Shown piece after piece: positions 59,859 through 64,000 of a DNA stretch of 64,000 nt. Both the position numbers and the translations under genes were made by a program. Each line of letters starts with the position of its first letter. The stretch's first letter is position 1. This DNA is from Laguncularia racemosa. Lineage: Eukaryota; Streptophyta; Magnoliopsida; Myrtales; Combretaceae. Location of the stretch: the NCBI GenBank assembly GCA_037954665.1, contig JBBMOL010000066.1, positions 1,550,001-1,614,000 on the forward strand, given 5' to 3'. The notes under the pieces are model-generated. The model had not been told where the DNA came from. It did no database searches and saw only the letters and a program-made list of their open reading frames with translations.

Positions 59859-62446
59859 TTATAGAATCACTTTTATTGAGGTTAAAAAAATCCCGTGCCC
59901 TTTTCCATTACTTTTCCTTAAGATCTCCAGTCCAACTAGATGGAATCAAAGGTCATTATTTAATTAGAGGAAGAGTATTAGAATAAGTTGTGTGACCCAT
60001 CATGGTTCTAAGCTATTAGTTAGGTTCAAGTTGATGTCTTTTATATTGGGGTCAAACTTTACAATGTGACCATAAATATTAGTGAAAGTGATCTCATAAA
60101 GTTGGTTTCCAAAATAAAAAATAGATATGGACTAGTTTTAGTATCAAGATTAGTTAACGGTTTCGATTGTTATCTTGTGGAAATTCAAAGAGTGAATCGT
60201 ATATATATATATAGTGCAATACTTCGTAGTTTTGAAACAACATAAGAATTGATCCAAACCTTGTGATATAGTCACAAATGTTAGTGATAGTGATTTTGTA
60301 GAATTTGTTTTGTTAAAATGGTGAATGTTAAGTAATTAATTTTGTAACGAGTATAAATTGGGAATTCCAATTACTAAGTGTAATTAATTTGAATCAACAG
60401 AGTTGACTTGAGCGGGATTTGTGAGATAAGTCAGTTAATATAAAAAATAAATAAATAAAATAAAATAGACAAAAGATGTATTTATAGGGCACTAGTATGG
60501 GTATGCATTATAATACTTTTAGACCTCCTTATAATATTAAAGTTCACATGAAATGATACTTAAACATTAAATAACAACAACCATAATAATAATACTACAA
60601 CAGATATTTAGTGGACAGAAAATTATGTGGCTAGCAGCAGTTTAACACAGATTGAGAGAGAGAAGGAGATATTAAAATAAAAAAATCATCTAGCTCCGCT
60701 GGTTCCTCACAAGAAGAATTCTTCCACAGGTGTTGTCATGCTAGTGTGATAGAATCATCACAGTAGAGGACAAGCGGAAATAGGAAAGAAATCGGTGAGA
60801 AAAATCAAGGAAAATTAGAAAATTAAAGGAAAAGAAGGAAGTAGACACTGGTCCACTTGGTTCTAAGGGTTAGGCTTAAGCTGCTGTTGAAACCACTTGG
60901 GGTGTCGAAGGAAGGTGGTCAGAAGAGCTAGTCCGACTCCCCTTCGCTGGCCCAGGGTGACCAGAGACCCGCGGACGACAATACAACGGGTAACGCCTTG
61001 AACTTAAATAATTTTTTAAAAAATATCAAATGAAGAATTCTGAAACTTGGTTTTCTATGCTTATTTTGGTATGTAGTTTAACGTAATATTTTTGTTTTGA
61101 TGAATATCATAGCGTGCATATCAACTCCTTAATAGAAAGCTCTATTATACTTAATTTTGAATTGAATTTTTACTTGTTTTGATTTGGTTTTGGGGGTATA
61201 GTTTACTAATAGGCCATATTTACGGCTTGTGCGGTTCCTTTTTTTTTTTTTTTGGCATCAGTTTAACATCCATTGAATATGTGTACCTTTTAAAAATAAG
61301 ATATCAAAGAGATAAAAACTAATATATATATATATATATATTCCTTTTATAAAATTAAATATATAATATATCTCTAGAAATTTGAATTTATTTACCCAAT
61401 ACTTTACTCATTTTTACAAAAGTACTAAACAATATCTACTTTTTCAATTGATAAAATATATATTTTAAAACTTTTCTCATTTTTACAAAAATAAAAAACT
61501 AATTTACTTCCCAATTTGCATTTTCTAAACACTATTTTCATTATAATTATGAAGATAGCTATAGATACTATAATTTCTCAAATGCTAAATATCTAATAGA
61601 TATACAGATAAGATACATAAAAAAAAAAAAAAGTGAGAGAGACGATTCAAACTCATTCTTAATTTACAAAACAAGAATTTTGAGAAAAGGATATCTTTGG
61701 TATTTTTTATGAATTTTTGAATAGACTGTCCTGGCTTCAGAGGTTCCGTTTTAGTTGGTTTTAGGGGATCCTTGCTTAATTACTTGAAATTGTTGATTAA
61801 ACGGAGAATATTATAATTAAAGTATAATGTTGATTGGGCCAAATTATAAATAATCATTTAAATGGTCGTGAATTTGGTAAAGCAGATGAATTCTAGGAAT
61901 CGTTGATAATATGATCAATAGCTACATATATATGGTGGATTATATAACTAAATATACCTACACGATATCATAACTATCTTCGTGAAATTAATTGGTTCAT
62001 TTACTACTTAAAGTGCATGATTTGGTTTACATTTAGTCATATAGTAATAAATGAGTATATGGTGTGTTGATTATTGCAATGTGATTAGGTGGTCGTGGTC
62101 GTTCAGGGTGATCTCTAGAGTTTCTCTTGTAGTTCATTTCGTTAGTTGGCTTGCTAGGTGAGTACTCCCTTATTTGCTATTTGAATTGTATAGTGGTCTT
62201 TTTGATTGGATGGGAATGTAGATCACTTGATCATTGTTTAGAAACTTTACATACTCACTTATGTGACCATCGTAGAAGGATTCAGAATGGAGTTTGGTCT
62301 TGCTGTTCAGCTCGAGTGTTGTTCTGCTATTAATTGTGGTGTGTTACTCTCAAGTGATTTCTAAGTACTGTGTTGGCTAAACATACTAGTATCAATAGTA
62401 TGCGAAGTAATGTATAGGGAATTTGAGAATTATAATTATATTCTTG
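59859..62446. other. Intergenic, no supported gene
   Basis: Mostly AT-rich. At about 60690-60985 there is a conspicuously GC-richer island (GGTGTCGAAGGAAGGTGG, CCCTTCGCTGGCCCAGGG) preceded by GA-rich DNA, without a recognisable ORF. An (AT)n run is at 61322-61341. A 60-codon frame at 62151-62333 is unrecognised. Confidence 0.35.
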
Positions 62447-62472
62447 TACATACATACATACATACATACATA
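62447..62472. repeat. (TACA)n microsatellite
   Basis: About six and a half perfect TACA units. Confidence 0.95.
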
Positions 62473-62553
62473 TACGTTTACTTTTGATTAGTGTGAATAT
62501 GCTTTATTAAGTTAATCTTTGCTTGAGGATAGGATCAAATTTTTTATATTCAT

Positions 62554-63255
62554 TAGGGGTAAGTAGAAAAACCACAAAACTAAACCAATTCACAAATTGA
62601 ACCAAACCCAACAAAAAATATGGTTTCTTTCTTTCTTTCTTTTTTTGGCAATTTGGTTTGGAAAAATTTTAATCTGAACTAAACCAAAAACTATTATTGG
62701 TTTAGTGGAGTAGTCTAAACCAAACCATAAAACTGAATCAAAATGTTTTTAAAAAAATAATGATATTTTACTTATAACTAAAATAATTCTTTTGATCTAA
62801 CATAATATTTAAAAGAAGTTTTAATTTAAATTTATTGAAAAGTATATGTATTTAAATTTTATAAATGTCATTTAGTAAATATATAAATAGGTTAACTTAA
62901 AATTTATATTATATGCTAGCTTGAGGAATAAATTAGTTATAGTACATATTTAAATTTTTTTAGTTGTTTAAATATTAATTTTATCAATCTCTTATATGAT
63001 TTAATATATATTATTTAATGAATTTAGTACTACTCATATAAGATTACATATTAAGCAAATATATATTTTTAGAAAACAAAATATAGTTTAACCTGTAAAC
63101 AAAACTGAACTAAATCGAAATTTTATAGTTTACAAAAATTTTGAAACCAAATCATATGGTTTGACTTGATATGATAAAAAAAAAAAAATTGCATTTTTAT
63201 GGTTTAGTTTGATTCGAAGGAAACACCAAACCAAATCAAACTATACCCACCCCTA
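62554..63255. mobile_element. hAT-like MITE with TIRs and 8-bp TSD (second family)
   Basis: The 702-bp element begins TAGGGGTAAGTA and ends TACCCACCCCTA (inverse TAGGGGTGGGTA, two mismatches in 12). It is flanked by ATATTCAT (62546-62553) and ATATTCAC (63256-63263), an 8-bp duplication with one change. Subterminal regions are full of AACCAAAC-type phrases (ACTAAACCAATTC, GAACCAAACCC on the left; CCAAACCAAATCAAAC on the right), a style seen in known plant hAT MITEs. A (TTTC)n run is near 62625-62642. No ORF. Confidence 0.85.
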
Positions 63256-63263
63256 ATATTCAC

Positions 63264-64000
63264 TATTTGCATGCATGGTACGGTATGAGTGGTGATGTGC
63301 TCGAGCCTACGGGAGATTCCAAGCACTTTTGTTGGACTAGTGTTGTGCTCTAAAAAATAAGTGGAATGTGGATTTTGAAGTTTTTTTGGTATTTTAATTA
63401 TAAGAATTTAAAATAATAATGGATATGGATGATTATGGAAAAATAATCGCAATAGCTAAATTGGATTACGTAATTTCTCAATCAATATTACACACAATTA
63501 TTGAAATACAATGATTATTACATTGTAAGAAAACTAGGCTTTAGAGATAGAAATTCTGCAACAGAAAAAATTTGTCTTTTAAAGTATAAATTTATGACAG
63601 ATTTATGATGGATTTTTTATTACATGAAAAAGAAATATTTTTATAAGTTATTGAAACAGAATTGGAGAAAGATTACTAACGGATTTGCAAGAGATTTAAT
63701 TTTGTTGCAATTCTATCTCTAATTCTATTACAAAAACAAAATATTTTTTGCTCAATATTTATTTTTAGATTTCGTTGCAAATCTGTCTTTAAATGTTAAA
63801 AATATAAGGTTACCTTACAGAGATGGAAAATTTCCGTCTCTAATATTATAACAATAAATGCTAAAATTTAAACACTATACAAATATTTTAAATAATTGTC
63901 ACAAATATGTCTCCAAATTTATTTTAAATAATCTTGACTTTTAGAGACAATAATTTTTTATCTAAAAGTAATTAATATATATATGTGCATATAAATAAAT
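63264..64000. other. Intergenic; probable piece of a dispersed repeat at the window end
   Basis: From about 63540 the sequence repeats 'agagatagaaattc', 'gagatggaaaatttccgtctc' and 'agagacaataatttt' phrases, the style of terminal or subterminal repeats of plant DNA transposons. The element would continue past 64000, so it cannot be classified. Confidence 0.3.

Overview
The window is nuclear DNA from a flowering plant, most likely a eudicot. It is AT-rich, has intron-split genes with GT/AG borders, and is dominated by plant-type transposable elements (Ty3/gypsy, Ty1/copia, L1-type LINEs, a MULE, hAT-like MITEs). No bacterial, organellar, tRNA or rRNA features were seen. The species cannot be named from the sequence alone.

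Only two host genes are well supported. At 1192-3303 (minus strand) seven exons encode an alpha/beta-hydrolase of the plant triacylglycerol-lipase-like family. The usual last exon is not in the window, and the 3' end of a Ty3/gypsy element (1 to about 667) sits where it should be. At 47701-54131 (plus strand) seven exons join without error into a 419-residue secreted Neprosin-domain (DUF239) protein.

Layout: 1-667 gypsy 3' end; 1192-3303 lipase-like gene; 3304-5600 intergenic with a small TIR element; 5630-9830 decayed L1 LINE; 12378-18215 second, longer decayed LINE with a DUF4283/zinc-knuckle ORF1; 18216-26590 mostly AT-rich DNA; 26600-27040 hAT-like MITE with TSD; 27503-31325 the composite LTR retrotransposon described below; 32646-36768 truncated gypsy (LTR, PBS, gag, zinc knuckle, protease) abutting a Ty1/copia integrase fragment (36769-37290); 37300-44280 AT-rich DNA with a second copy of the 26.6-kb MITE family; 44291-45050 foldback MULE-like element with a perfect 9-bp TSD; 47701-54131 Neprosin gene; 55281-59848 whole MULE with TIRs, 10-bp direct repeats and a decayed mudrA-like gene; 62554-63255 another hAT-like MITE with TSD.

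The most interesting structure is at 27671-31158 (minus strand): a non-autonomous Ty3/gypsy element with two canonical LTRs (597 and 584 bp) and a tRNA-Met primer-binding site. Most of gag-pol has been replaced by an intronless segment of about 255 codons of a plant Tas-like aldo/keto reductase, fused in frame between gag and integrase remnants. The AKR-integrase junction lies on a short similarity (YN[R/K]SI), suggesting template switching during reverse transcription. The element is flanked by a 167-bp direct duplication with one mismatch instead of the expected 5-bp target-site duplication. All assignments come from reading the sequence and from family knowledge; no database search was run.
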